Assembly (NCBI RefSeq): GCF_902459465.1
Contig: NC_047069.1
Span: 2,790,001 to 2,854,000 of the forward strand
Reading direction: 5' to 3'
Source: Asterias rubens
Taxonomy: Eukaryota; Echinodermata; Asteroidea; Forcipulatida; Asteriidae
Length of the DNA: 64,000 nucleotides
Position numbers and translations under genes: made by a program. Under the pieces are notes generated by a model that was given only the letters and a program-made list of their open reading frames with translations, ran no database searches and was not told the DNA's origin. Positions 1-10,605 of the stretch are shown here, piece by piece. The stretch's first letter is position 1; every line of letters starts with the position of its first letter.

Positions 1-710
1 AGTCAACACCAAGACTAGGGTTAAATTTTAGATGGCTATAAAGGGGTGCACAATGCCCTGGTTTGGGAATGGAACATCACATAAGATCAGCAAATTTGCT
101 AGTTAAGGATATCTATAAATATTACAGCATTGTGCTACAGACCTGTATGCTTTGTTTTGGAAAGGGCAAGGGGCACTAAGGCATTTTCTCCTTGGTAGAG
201 GGCACCCTACAAGGAAATTTGTACTGGAGCATTTCAAGGGCACCAAGACAATGACCAGGGGCATGGAGGCAATCGCCTTTGTTGTCTCCCTGAAGTAGCA
301 GGCCTGATGCTATCAATGCAAAACAAACTTGATCATCAGCTGTCTTAAATTTACATCTATTTGTCAATAAACGTTATTCTAATGACCAATCACTGGTTTT
401 ATAATATTATTTTGTCCTTTATAAAGTCAACTGTGGATCGATGGGTGTTTGAATTTGAACAATCTACAAATTTTCTCTTTGACCCAATTCCCCCGATTGT
501 GCCTTTTTTGTAGTCAATGTTCCTGTTTGTTACACAATACACTGTGCACTTTAGGCAATGAGGCCTTTACAGTCTTACCATAACTTGTATGTGCAATTTG
601 ATTCCCAAAAGCAAGGGTGAGTGCAGCAGACAGTAGCTGCATGTGGTGTATATGGGATCAACACTCAAAACTTAATACTCAACACTCAATACTCATTATT
701 AAATACTCAC

Positions 711-917
711 TGCTTCACTGTTACTGTAATATCAGAGGTGACTGCATCATCAACTTTGGTTGAGATAGTTAGGATCCTGTTGCTGCAGTGGCCTTCTCAG
801 CTACAGCCAGTTTTCTGAGCGATGGCTGAGGAGTACTTTGGGGGTCCATGGTACGCCTTCACTGCTACTGTAATATCAGAGATGTCTGCATCATTGACCT
901 CAGTTGAGATTGTTGAG
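711..917. repeat. 60-bp internal direct repeat beside coiled-coil exon
   Basis: Positions 711-770 and 857-917 are a diverged direct repeat with a spacing of 146 bp. They share blocks such as ACTGTAATATCAGAG and GTTGAGAT. Both strands stay open for about 48 codons through the second unit; on the plus strand an ATG at 823 starts a reading that ends at a TGA near 969. Copy B repeats the structure at about 44,438-44,645. I cannot decide whether this is coding or a 3' UTR of the minus-strand exons at 1,042-3,826. Confidence 0.5.
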
Positions 918-1041
918 ATTTCAAATCCAATTCCAGCAGCACAAACTCAGTTATTGGTTGATGCATGAACAGCTTCATCCAGATTCCAGTTAGAGACTCA
1001 AACCCTGGGGCTCTCCTCTCACTTAAACTGCAGCAATAATC

Positions 1042-3826
1042 TCAGCCATCTCGTTGGACTTCTGGCCGGAATTGCAACCAATGAGTACCCCTGGCACCAC
1101 AGTCTACAGCCTGCTTGGTTCCCTGACGACCATACTTAGTGTGGTGATTTATCTCATTCTTGATACTATCAGTTTCTCTGTCAACCTGTGAAGATAGAGA
1201 AGCATTTATATTAACATTAATATTAAAGTCTTATATAGCGCACGTATCTACCAACAAGGCGCTTGTTATATACGTTTTAAGAGAAAGATAGGTTTTGAAG
1301 TTATGAATTCTGAGACCCCATTATGTAGCACATTATAAGGGTTTACAAGGTGCTACACGGCATACAGCAGCCACAGCCATGAACACCGGGGTGAACCCTG
1401 TCTGTCTTTGACAAGTGCACTGAGTTCTTTTACGTGATGTTAAACAACACACTAAACCAATGGCATGACCTCCCATCTGAAGGACGAAGCAATGGTTTAA
1501 TGACTTGCTTGAGGACACTAGTGTTACGACAGGGACTCGAACCCACACTCTGTTGATCAGAAACAACAGAGTTTGAATTCGGTGCTCTTAACCCTTCGGC
1601 CATGACACCTCCATGGACTAAAAGCTAGCTCAAAAATTAAAAATTTAAAATTCTAAAGATTCAACTTTGTACCTTAATAGAAAAGACGATAGTTTTAATT
1701 TAAAAGTTTTGTGTATTCATTCTTGTTGTGATAAGAAAACAAGTATGACATTAAGTAGGATTTGAAACTTTGCATAGTGGAAACACAATATAGTGAATGG
1801 TTTGCAGTAACACCATGTAATGATAATATCTAAATTAACAAACTGGTCCAAACTTTGAGTTGAAACCACAGGTTCTTTTCAGAACCACCCCAACTTATTT
1901 AAAGATTATCATTACATGGTGTTATTGCAAACCTTTACTATCTCAGTATGACATTGCAACTGTCACAAGATCGTACCGCATTATATGACCTTGTCTCAAC
2001 GATGCAATAAATCCATAGTTATTGTGTATTCTTTTCTACAGAAATGAACTTTGTTTTCCACAAAATGAGCAATAATTGTGGATGTATTTACCTCATCAAT
2101 TGTGCGATGCAGCTTTGTCTCCACACCACCAAATTGTTATATACTTCATCATCAGTCCGGTAGTTCACATCCTTCTTCTCGCTGATGGTATGATGCATTG
2201 ACATTAACTGTTGGGGGTCAAGAAGTTTGGGAATGAGGTTAGACTAGTAGACTAGAATGATAAGTTGGTTCAATATAGTTTGACAACAAGAATCAAAAAC
2301 AGGGACAGATTGTGATACAAGCGTGAACAGCGAAGAACAAAAGAGGTCCACATAATGTATAGCATTGCAGCTACACAGACTTTCAAATGTCAACACAGTA
2401 ATTTTTACAATGTTGAAGAATATGATTTTTCTTAAATTAGAACAAAGCGACATCCAATGAGTGTGTGCACCACAAAGTTAAGACCAAATGCCACCTTTTG
2501 TTACATAAAGAATTATCATTATCCACAGTTAACCAATACGATTCAAACTTGCTTCTTGTCACTGGGTGAGCTCATTGGCCTAGCAGTTAAGATCTACTCT
2601 AGAATGAGGAAGTTGGACTACCATCTCAACTGCCTCAGTATTTCAATATGATTCAAACTTGCTTCTTGTCACTGGGTGAGCTCATTGGCCTAGCAGTTAA
2701 GATCTACTCTAGAATGAGGAAGTTGGACTACCATCTCAACTGCCTCAGTATTTCAATATGATTCAAACTTGCTTCTTGTCACTGGGTGAGCTCATTGGCC
2801 TAGCAGTTAAGATCTACTCTAGAATGAGGAAGGTGGACTACCATCTCAACTGCCTCAGTATTTCAATATGATTCAAACTTGCTCCTTGTCACAGGGTGAG
2901 CTCATTGGCCTAGCAGTTAAGATCTACTCTAGAATGAGGAAGGTGGACTACCATCTCAACTGCCTCAGTATTTCAATATGATTCAAACTTGCTTCTTGTC
3001 ACAGGGTGAGCTCATTGGCCTAGCAGTTAAGATCTACTCTAGAATGAGGAAGGTGGACTACCATCTCAACTGCCTCAGTATTTCAATATGATTCAAACTT
3101 GCTCCTTGTCACAGGGTGAGCTCATTGGCCTAGCAGTTAAGATCTACTCTAGAATGAGGAAGGTGGACTACCGTCTCAACTGCCTCAGTATTTCAATATG
3201 ATTCAAACTTGCTCCTTGTCACAGGGTGAGCTCATTGGCCTAGCAGTTAAGATCTACTCTAGAATGAGGAAGGTGGACTACCATCTCAACTGCCTCAGTA
3301 TTTCAATATGATTCAAACTTGCTCCTTGTCACTGGGTGAGCTGATTGGCCTAGCAGTTAAGATCTACTCTAGAATGAGGAAGGTGGACTACCATCTCAAC
3401 TGCCTCAGTATTTCAATATGATTTAAACTTGCTTCTTGTCACTGGGTGAGCTGATTGGCCTAGCAGTTAAGATCTAGCTATTAAGATCTATGCTTAAAGA
3501 ATATTAGTAAGCAACACTCTCAGCATTTATGACTATAAGACACACCACATGGTTCCTCTCATCTCAAACCTGATTACTTTGGTTTAGTTCATGCTCCAGC
3601 AGTGACATCATCTGCTTCAGCTTTAGACTCCCACACTCCTCATCCTCAAGACACTGAACTAGACTTGAGTTCTCCCTCTGTAAAGAACAAAGATGAGAAA
3701 GAGGGTAGATGATGAGAAAGTGAAATCCAGTAGAATTCCAACCATTGATGATCCTTACACCATGTTCAGAATCTCATTCATGAGGACCATCTTCTGTCTG
3801 AGGTTTATTTGACTCTCCACAGGACT
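1042..3826 (-). CDS. Candidate 3' exons of an unidentified coiled-coil protein (copy A)
   Basis: Four minus-strand exon candidates have acceptor and donor sites. Exon a is 3,826-3,761 (22 codons, begins SPVESQ). Exon b is 3,677-3,570 (36 codons, acceptor TTCTTTACAG, donor CAG|GTTTGA). Exon c is 2,207-2,092 (acceptor CCCCAACAG, donor GAG|GTAAAT). Exon d is 1,185-1,042 (acceptor TTCACAG, begins VDRETD). Exons a and b join in phase 0 and give a Glu/Lys/Leu-rich, helix-like stretch. The natural frame into exon d would need a one-base shift inside exon c, near 2,125. A second shift near 1,090 would open a different C-terminus ending at 1,023. This could therefore be a decaying gene. I do not recognise the family, and no upstream exons are seen because the DNA to the right is repetitive. 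Copy B has the same exons with an extra frameshift. Confidence 0.42.
1215..1607 (-). repeat. tRNA-derived SINE with conserved central domain
   Basis: Read on the minus strand, the element starts with a tRNA-like head near 1,607. This has an A-box region (GCCGAAGGGTTAAGAGC) and a B box (GGGTTCGAGTCCC type, near 1,535). A conserved body follows, with the GTGCACTTGTCAAAG block and a GTAGCACCTTGTAA palindromic segment. The tail (GCGCTATATAAGACTTT) ends in a TTA-rich stretch, as in L2/CR1-mobilised SINEs. The arrangement resembles the deuterostome SINE superfamilies that have a shared central domain, but I cannot name the family. Copies occur at 6,037-6,335 and 7,077-7,872, and at the copy B equivalents. 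Confidence 0.75.
2541..3475 (+). repeat. 110-bp minisatellite, about 8.5 units (copy A)
   Basis: Eight full units start at 2,541, 2,651, 2,761, 2,871, 2,981, 3,091, 3,201 and 3,311, with a partial unit from 3,421. Units differ by only a few bases, such as CTTCTTG against CTCCTTG and GTGAGCTC against GTGAGCTG, so the array is young or being homogenised. Each unit holds TGGCCTAGCAG, which fits the polymerase III A-box consensus, and GATTCAAAC, which resembles a B box, in rotated order. The unit may come from a tRNA-like SINE fragment; that part is inference. Confidence 0.95.
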
Positions 3827-4319
3827 CTGAAAGCAGTGAGTATACAGCGCTTATCACACATCAATGAGAGGGTCAAACTTAAATAAAATTATTTATTATC
3901 CCAGCCAGGCTATCATGGGCAGTGCTGTATTGATACTTCTCATCACTAACCCTAGGAAGGGATGAGCTTAAAACATCGCTGATTGGCTACATTTGAATTG
4001 GTTCAAATTTCAAATTTTAGTTCGATCTGATAAATAGTTTTTGCACTATGGCACACTCGGTTTCGGTCAAAATGCGCACACCATCGCTGATCTTCGGTTA
4101 ACACTGGGTCAAATTGGTTAAATTGGCACCACTAGAAAGAAAATTGCATAAACTTTCCAAATCTGCCATTACTTTCTCCGTGTAGAAAATTTCTAAAGTC
4201 ATAATTTCCAATGGTGTTTGTACTTTTCAACAAGACAACAAATATAAGTAGGTAACTATTCTGATTTGAAAACTTGATTTGTTTTATTTCAGAAAAGATT
4301 TGAGCTTCTTCAAGATCCA

Positions 4320-4712
4320 TTAAAGCCATTGGACCCTTTCGGTACAGAAAGAAAAAAAAATTCACAGATTTACAAATAATTTACAGGGTTTACAGAAGGT
4401 AACGGTGAAAGACTTCTCTTGAAATATTATTCCATGAAATGCTTTACTTTTTTAGAAAACATTAAAACAATATCAATTCTCGTTAGCGAGAATTACGGAT
4501 TTATTTTAAACACATGTCATGACACAGCGAACACCATCGCTGATAACGCGAAACGCGCGAAAACAAGAGTGGGTTTTCCCGTTATTTTCTCCCAACTCCG
4601 ATGACCGGTTGAACCTAAATTTTCACAGGTTTGTTATTTTATATATAAGTTGTGATACACGAAGTGTGGGACTTGGACAATACTGTTTACCGAAAGTGTA
4701 TAATGGCTTTAA
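4320..4712. mobile_element. MITE, family with AAAGCCATTGGAC ends (copy A)
   Basis: A 390-bp element bounded by TTAA. Its terminal inverted repeats are imperfect: AAAGCCATTGGACCCTTTCG at the left against CGAAAGTGTATAATGGCTTT at the right. The interior contains CTCGTTAGCGAG, a small hairpin, and has no coding capacity. The TTAA target suggests mobilisation by a piggyBac-like transposase, which is not present here. Its interior shares the phrase TTTTCACAGGTTTGTTATTTT with the GGACACTATTGG MITEs. Confidence 0.7.
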
Positions 4713-5104
4713 GTAACTTCAATTATTCCTAAAAAAAATTAAGTTCAGGAAATATCTCTCAGCTCAGAGCAGTTTGTACGAGACAGTCAAAGTGTATGAG
4801 GGAGAAAGAAAATGGAATAAATCTTCACTTGACAGAAACAATAATAGAGTAAGAATCATCTCCAGATTTATTGACAATGTCAAAAGTTGAATATACTTTG
4901 CTTTAGAGATAGAGTAGCATTAATCCAAGCAACTTGTCATGAGCAATAATCCACTGCAATGTCTTAATATACAGATCAAACTTACTCAAACAAACTCAAA
5001 CTAAACTACTTTTTGTATGCACTATCAACAGCGTTAACCAGTCTTGATTATCAAGTAAAATGTACTCCCAATATGGGTCAAAAAGCAAACTCATACAGTA
5101 AGTC

Positions 5105-5492
5105 TTAAAGGCAGTGGACACTATTGGTAATTACTCAAAATAATTATTAGCATAAAACCTTTCTTGGTGACAAGTAATGGGGACAGATTGATGATATAAA
5201 ACAAAGTGAGAAATGGCTCCCTCTGAAGTGCCATAGTTTTTCGAGAAAGACCAATTTTCCACGAATTTGATTTCGAGACCTCAAGTTTAGAACTTGAGGT
5301 CTCAAAATCAACCATCTAAACGCACACAACTTCGCGTGACTAGGGTGTTTTTTTCTTTCATTATTATCTCACAACTTCTATGACCGATTGAGCTCAAATT
5401 TTCACAGGTTAGTTATTTTCTGCATATGTTGAGATACACCAACTGTGAAGGCTAGTCTTTGACAATTACCAATAGTGTCCACTGCCTTTCAA
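5105..5492. mobile_element. MITE, GGACACTATTGG family (copy A)
   Basis: A TTAA-bounded element of about 390 bp with inverted ends, GGCAGTGGACACTATTGGTA against TACCAATAGTGTCCACTGCC. The middle has a strong hairpin whose arms read GACCTCAAG and CTTGAGGTC. No open frame. At least ten copies or fragments of this family occur in the window. Confidence 0.85.
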
Positions 5493-5523
5493 ATCATTTT
5501 TGATCATAAAACATACCTGTCTC

Positions 5524-5899
5524 TTAAAGGGAAGATACACGTTTGGTAATTACTCAAAACAAATATTAACTTAAAAACTGACTTGGTAACGTGCATTGGA
5601 GAGCAGTTGATAGTATAAAACATTGTGGAAAACGACTCCCTCTGAAGTAACGTAGTTTTTGAGAAAGAGGTACTTTCTCACTTAAATAATAAAAGACTTC
5701 TAGCTAAAAGTCTTTTATTCCTGTCTGAAAGCACACAAATTTGTCTAACAAGGGTGTTTTTTGTTTCATAATTTTCTCGCAACTTCGATGACCGATTGAG
5801 CCCAAATTTTCAGAGGCTTGTTATTTTATGCCTATGTTGGGATACACCAAGTGAGAAGACTGGTCTTTGACAATAACCAAACGTGTACCTTCCCTTTAA
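5524..5899. mobile_element. MITE, GGACACTATTGG family, subfamily with GATACACGTTTGG ends
   Basis: TTAA at both ends. The inverted ends are AGGGAAGATACACGTTTGGT and ACCAAACGTGTACCTTCCCT. The internal hairpin is AAAGACTTCTAGCTAAAAGTC-like rather than GACCTC. It lies 32 bp from the preceding MITE. Confidence 0.8.
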
Positions 5900-6036
5900 C
5901 ATAAAAGCAAATCCAGATAATTGGAAGTATCAGCAATACAACTACTTCTAATAGCTTTATAACACAATAGCTTTATAACACAATCTTGATTATACATTGA
6001 AACTAAAGTTAACTTCAAACTTTTCTATAATGAAAA

Positions 6037-6335
6037 TCATGAATTATGTAGCACCTTATAAAGGATTACAAGGTGCTACGGTGCATAAAAGCAGCCACAG
6101 TCAGGAACACCGGGGTACACCCCGTCTCGTTTTCATAAGTGCACTGGGTTCTTTACATGCGAACACAACACATGGGACCAACGGCTTTACGTCCCATCCG
6201 AAAAATGAAGCAATGGTTAAGTGTCTTGGTTAAGGGCACAAGTGTCACGACTGGGGGATTCGAACCCACACTCTGCTGATCAGAAACACCAGAGTTTGAA
6301 TTCTTTGCTCTTAACCACTTGGCCAAGACACTTCT
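6037..6335 (-). repeat. tRNA-derived SINE, tail-truncated (copy A)
   Basis: Minus-strand tRNA-like head at about 6,335-6,255, with CTTGGCCAAGTGGTTAAGAG and GGGTTCGAATCCC. The shared central domain with CCGGGG and CACTGGGTTCTTT follows. It ends at the GTAGCACC palindrome near 6,040 without the TTA tail. Confidence 0.75.
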
Positions 6336-6464
6336 ACAGAAAACAATCTTGATTATACAATGAAACTAAAGTTACCCCTTTATTTTAGGTAAATACCAAA
6401 CTCATATAAATGATGTATAAAGTGTTTGTATTTATATGACTTGATTATAATGTACACCTGTTCC

Positions 6465-6845
6465 TTAAAGGCACTGGACACGTTTTGTAAAATGTTAAAG
6501 ACCAGTATTCTCACTTGGTGTATCCCAACACATGCATAACATAACAGACCTGTGGAAATTTGGGCTCAACTGGTCATCGAATTTGCAAGAGAATAAAGAA
6601 AGAAAATGCACCCTTGTTGCAACACTTTGCATACTTTCAGATGCGTAATAAAAAGGCTTTAGACCTGAAGTAGTTCAGTATTTTAGAGAGAAAAAATACC
6701 TCTTTCTCTAAAACCATGTTACTTCAGAGGGATCTGTTACCCACAAGGTTTTGTACAATCAACAGCTCTCCATTGCTCGTTACCAAGTAAGTTTTTATGC
6801 CAACAATTTTTTTGAGTAACTGCTAAAAGTGTCCAGTGCAATTAA
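6465..6845. mobile_element. MITE, GGACAC family, variant (copy A)
   Basis: Bounded by TTAA, with ends AGGCACTGGACACGTTTTGT and a right end containing AAAGTGTCCAGTGCAA. The interior runs in the opposite sense to the copy at 5,105. Copy B of this element has lost about 185 bp of its middle. Confidence 0.75.
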
Positions 6846-7076
6846 CATAAAAGCAAATCAAGATAGTTGGAACTTGGAAGTAATAAAATTGCTTCCACTA
6901 TTAACTACAGAAAACTATCTTGATTATACAATGAAACTAAAGTAAACTCCTTTCATAGGTTAATATCAAACTCATATACATGTATGATGTATGCAGTATT
7001 TATTTTTATATGACTTGATCATAATGTACACATGTTTCTTAAGATCAAAGCAATTATAGTTAATTGGAAGAATCAT

Positions 7077-7872
7077 TAATAATAATAATATCAAAGTCTT
7101 ATATGGCGCACGTATCTACCAAACAAGGTACTCAAGGCGCTGAGTTTATACAAACTTTCAGAAAGATTATTATATTAAGGTTATTGCAGTGATGAATTCT
7201 GAGAACCAATTAGTTAGCACCTTATAAGGGTCTATACAAGGTGCTACGGCAGCCACAACCAGGAACACCGGGGCGAACCCCTTCTCTTTTTGATTAGTGC
7301 ACTGGGTTCTTTTGCATGCGTTACACAACACATGGGACCAACGACTTTTACGTCCCATCCGAAGGACGAAGCAATGGTTAAAGGTACACGTTGCCTTGGA
7401 TCGGTCATGTTGGTCTTTGAAAAGCGTTTGTTATAAAATGCATATGGTTAGAAAGATGATTTAAAAGTAGAATACAATGATCCACACAAATTTGCCTTGA
7501 AATTGCGTGATTTTCCTGTTACTTTGTGAACTAACACGGTCGGCCATTTATGGAAGTCAAAAATTTGACTCCCATCATGCCCATAAATGGCCGACGGTGT
7601 TAGTCGACAAGGTAAAAGGAAAACCACGCAATTTCGAGTGATACTTGTGTGGATCATTATATTCTACTATTAAATTATCTTTCTAATCTTATGCATTTTA
7701 TAAAAAAACGGTTACAAATGCTTTTCAAAGACCAACTCGACTGATCCAAGGCAACGTGTTCCTTTAAGTGTCTTGCTTAAGGTCATAGGTGTCGCGGCTG
7801 GGGATTCGAAACCACACTCTGCTGGTCAGAAACACCAGAGTCTGAATTCGGTGCTCTTAACCGCTCGGTGGT
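7077..7872 (-). repeat. tRNA-derived SINE split by a palindromic MITE (copy A)
   Basis: The SINE body and TTA tail lie at 7,077-7,380 and its tRNA-like head at 7,764-7,872. The two parts are separated by a TTAA-bounded palindromic element. Joined across that element, the parts match the SINE at 6,037 without loss, so this is a clean nested insertion. Confidence 0.8.
7378..7767. mobile_element. Long palindromic MITE nested in a SINE (copy A)
   Basis: The element is flanked by TTAA on each side and is nearly palindromic. Left arm landmarks are ACGTTGCCTTGGATCGG, TTATAAAATGCATA and TAGAATACAATGATCCACAC. The right arm repeats their complements in reverse order. The centre holds GGCCATTTATGG and CCATAAATGGCC around CAAAAATTTG. 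The arms span most of the length, so the RNA would form a hairpin of over 150 bp. No open frame. The family is not known to me. Confidence 0.85.
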
Positions 7873-9435
7873 TAAGTTCAACTGTCAAATGAAGATATAG
7901 GAATACAACAATCTACATTTTTAGTAATTACCAATAGTGTCCAGTACATAAAAACATATAAACACAGATCAAACCTAGTTTGAAACATTAACTAAACTAC
8001 TGTTTTAGAACTAACTACAGATAAACAATCTTAGTCCAGTAAAATTAACTCCCAATAAATGTCAAACAGGAAAAACATTATATTTATCTTTAAATCACTT
8101 TACACATGTTCCTTAACATCAAAGCAAATTCAGAAAGTTTAACACATCAGTCCAAACTTCTTTTTACTAACTACAGAAAAAAAATCTTGATTATAGAAAA
8201 TAGACTTAACTTCCTTCATTGGTTAATACCAAACAAATGAGTCAAATATTTCTAGTCCTACTTTTTCCACACCATGATCAGACTATTAATTGTGTCTACA
8301 AGAGCAAACCTACTTCACAGTTGCCATGTACTCTAAAAACTCCTGACTCAGAACTGACCCTGACTCTAGATGCAATTAGACCTGACCAATGTTTGGATCA
8401 ATCTGACCCACATTCAGGGTCATCCAGGAGTATTAAGAGTGCTTAGTATAAAGCCATCCAGCTTACCAGGCAAGTTGGAGGAACTCCATGATTACTCATC
8501 CTGACTCTAGATCCAATTAGACCTGACCCATGTTTGGATCAATCTGACCCACATTCAGGGTCATCCAGGAGTATTTAGAGTGCTTAGTATAAAGCCATCC
8601 AGCTTATCAGGCAAGTTGGGGGAACTCCGTATTTACTCATTCTCAGATTGTAGTGTCAGTAAGTTGGTCAACAACTACATACAAGTAGGATTTCAAACTT
8701 TGTATATCAGAGCAACAATCAAGTTAAGTTTAATGAACTAAAAATATCTGTCTATTCATAAATTACACAAGAGCCGACTAGCAACAGGTTAGAAACAATG
8801 TAAAATGTGTTTTCAGTTGATGTCTGTTGCAAAGTCTTTCTGGTAATTGTTTAAAAATTGGTATCAGAGTTGACCTTTCAATGCTCCTCATTATTTTGGC
8901 TGATCTGCAATTTGTTTGCTTACTATTATATTCAACAACAAATACTACAAACGTATTACATTAGAATACAATACAATTAGGCCATAGAGCATTATAAGAA
9001 CATAACAATAAACAAAGTAAACTATTGTTCCTTTGCAAGTCAACCATGATGTTTATAAAATGAATTCTGCTCAACTAACACAGCATGTTATATTTCTGAT
9101 TACAAATCAATGAAGTAGACTTTGTCAATCTTGAATAGACAATTTCTACCGTCACAATTGTATGATCCCTGTGTGGAACATTTTGTTGGCATTTTTAATA
9201 CATAAAAACGAAATCATATAAAATCCTGAAGTTAAGATTGGTTAGATAGTAGAGAAAGATAATGGATAACAAGGTAAAACAGTTGTTCTTTTATAAATCA
9301 ACGTTGATAGTATGAAAACAAATTCTACTCAACTAACAGAGATGTTATTTTCTGATTACAAGTCATTAAAGTATACATGGTCAATCTTGAATGGGACAGG
9401 AACAACAATAAAGGGAGCACTCTTCTACCGTTACA
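7873..9435. other. 3' flank of TRIM-NHL gene A, no gene seen
   Basis: AT-rich DNA without a credible exon. A 141-bp direct repeat occupies about 8,361-8,642, its units beginning TGACTCTAGATGCAATTAG and TGACTCTAGATCCAATTAG. Copy B keeps one unit and the tail of another (about 51,374-51,545). In copy B this flank also carries the LINE fragment at 51,893-52,172. Confidence 0.6.
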
Positions 9436-9496
9436 TTAACACTTTTTCAGAGTAGTTGTAAATCTTTTCAGAACCTCAAACCACCCATAAATATTG

Positions 9497-9677
9497 GAAT
9501 GGACATGCAGGCTTATACTGAACAGTGTTGAATTACTCTCCAATATCATAAAAAAAATGGCAGGGCAAAGGCTGGTAACATTTCTCATGGAAGAACCTGA
9601 GGGTGGTTTAGGGAGAAAAAAAACTGTAAATGAATCAAGTAAAATTCTTCCCAGTGAAAGCCTGCATGTCCATTCAC
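9497..9677. other. Inverted repeat in the TRIM A 3' flank
   Basis: GGAATGGACATGCAGGCTT at about 9,497-9,515 recurs as AAGCCTGCATGTCCATTC at about 9,659-9,676, which would make a stem of 18-19 bp over a loop of about 145 bp. Copy B has the same arms at about 52,674 and 52,837. The segment lies downstream of the TRIM stop codon and poly(A) signal. Confidence 0.6.
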
Positions 9678-9950
9678 ATGTCAACACATTTGTTGGTGTT
9701 TTAAGAAAAGTTAATTCAACACTACTAAGAGTTCACTATGTTAAGGTTTGAATTAAACAATTGTGTGGATGTTTAACTGATATTATTGATCTATTAAACT
9801 AAAAGTGAGTTTCCAATTTAAACTGATAAGATGTTTGTTTGATTAAAGAATGAATAACACACATCTTTTCGAATTCTTGATTGATTTTTATTGAGCTGTA
9901 TGGACACTCTGTGGTCATTACATGTCAATGTACATGTTGTACTTGTAGCA

Positions 9951-9956
9951 TTTATT
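9951..9956 (-). promoter_or_regulatory. Poly(A) signal of TRIM-NHL gene A
   Basis: AATAAA on the minus strand, about 33 nt after the stop codon at 9,989. This implies an unusually short 3' UTR if used. The equivalent in copy B is 53,128-53,133. Confidence 0.5.
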
Positions 9957-9988
9957 TCTCTTACCAGTATCATCATAATCAGATAACA

Positions 9989-10605
9989 TTACACCTTGTT
10001 ATAAATCTTCACTGATTCCCAGTCTGCCACTGCAAGCTGCTGACCATCTGATGTCAATGAGATTCCATGTGGGCTGTGCAGACCCTGAGCAATACAGCTG
10101 AGAAATCTACCCTGAGTGTCATACCGATGAATATGACCAGTGTTGCAATCCCCATTGCGCACTGCAATGTAGATAGCTGAGCTGTCACAGCATACACCTG
10201 TGCAGTATTTAACCTGTTGACTATTGATCTTTGGATAGATGCTGATAAGTGTACCACCATCGACTCCAACAATGTCTACTTGTTGTTGACTGCTCCCACT
10301 GACTACAACTCTGTCCTTGCTGTCAATGGCCAAGTACCAAGGTTTAGTCTGAACTGTAACAGTGTCTATCAGTGAACCATCACTGGATCTGTGTTTAGTT
10401 ATAACTAACCTCTTCCAATCCCCGACCATGATTGTATCCTTTATGACTGCTACACTCACAAGGTTTACTGATGTCTTGCCCACTTCACTATGAGGCACTG
10501 TGTGGAATTCAAACATCTTGTTGCCATTCCTATTGTACATCTTGACAGAGTTGGTCTCATCTACAATCACTAACTGATTCTTGAATGCAGCAACAGCCCA
10601 TGGAC
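9989..10605 (-). CDS. TRIM-NHL gene A, last coding exon (NHL propeller)
   Basis: Encodes residues 420-624 of the 624-residue protein and ends in a TAA at 9,989. The acceptor is TTGTTTTTCAG at 10,606. The exon enters in phase 1 and joins the preceding exon in frame (His-Ser-Pro-Trp). The sequence is a run of beta-propeller blades of NHL type: QLVIVDETNSVKMYN, DTIMVGDWKRLVI, YLAIDSKDRVVV, IYIAVRNGDCN and QLAVADWESVKIYN. In TRIM2/3/32/71-class proteins this domain binds protein or RNA targets. The nearest named relatives look like the invertebrate TRIM2/3/56-like expansion, but orthology cannot be assigned. The paralogue at 53,166 differs here at about 29 residues, mostly on the variable positions of the blades. 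Confidence 0.9.

Noticed and set aside
176..367. A 63-codon minus-strand frame preserved in both duplicates (176-367 and 43,903-44,094)
   Set aside because: Preservation is explained by the recent duplication; no splice sites or domain seen, though its few differences do not exclude a small exon.
2541..3475. CRISPR-like array
   Set aside because: Units are contiguous 110-bp tandem copies without unique spacers, in a eukaryotic context.
9494..9751. Overlapping frames on both strands sharing a MEWTCRL/MLTCEWTCRL start
   Set aside because: The similarity is caused by the inverted repeat at 9,497/9,659. No coding support.
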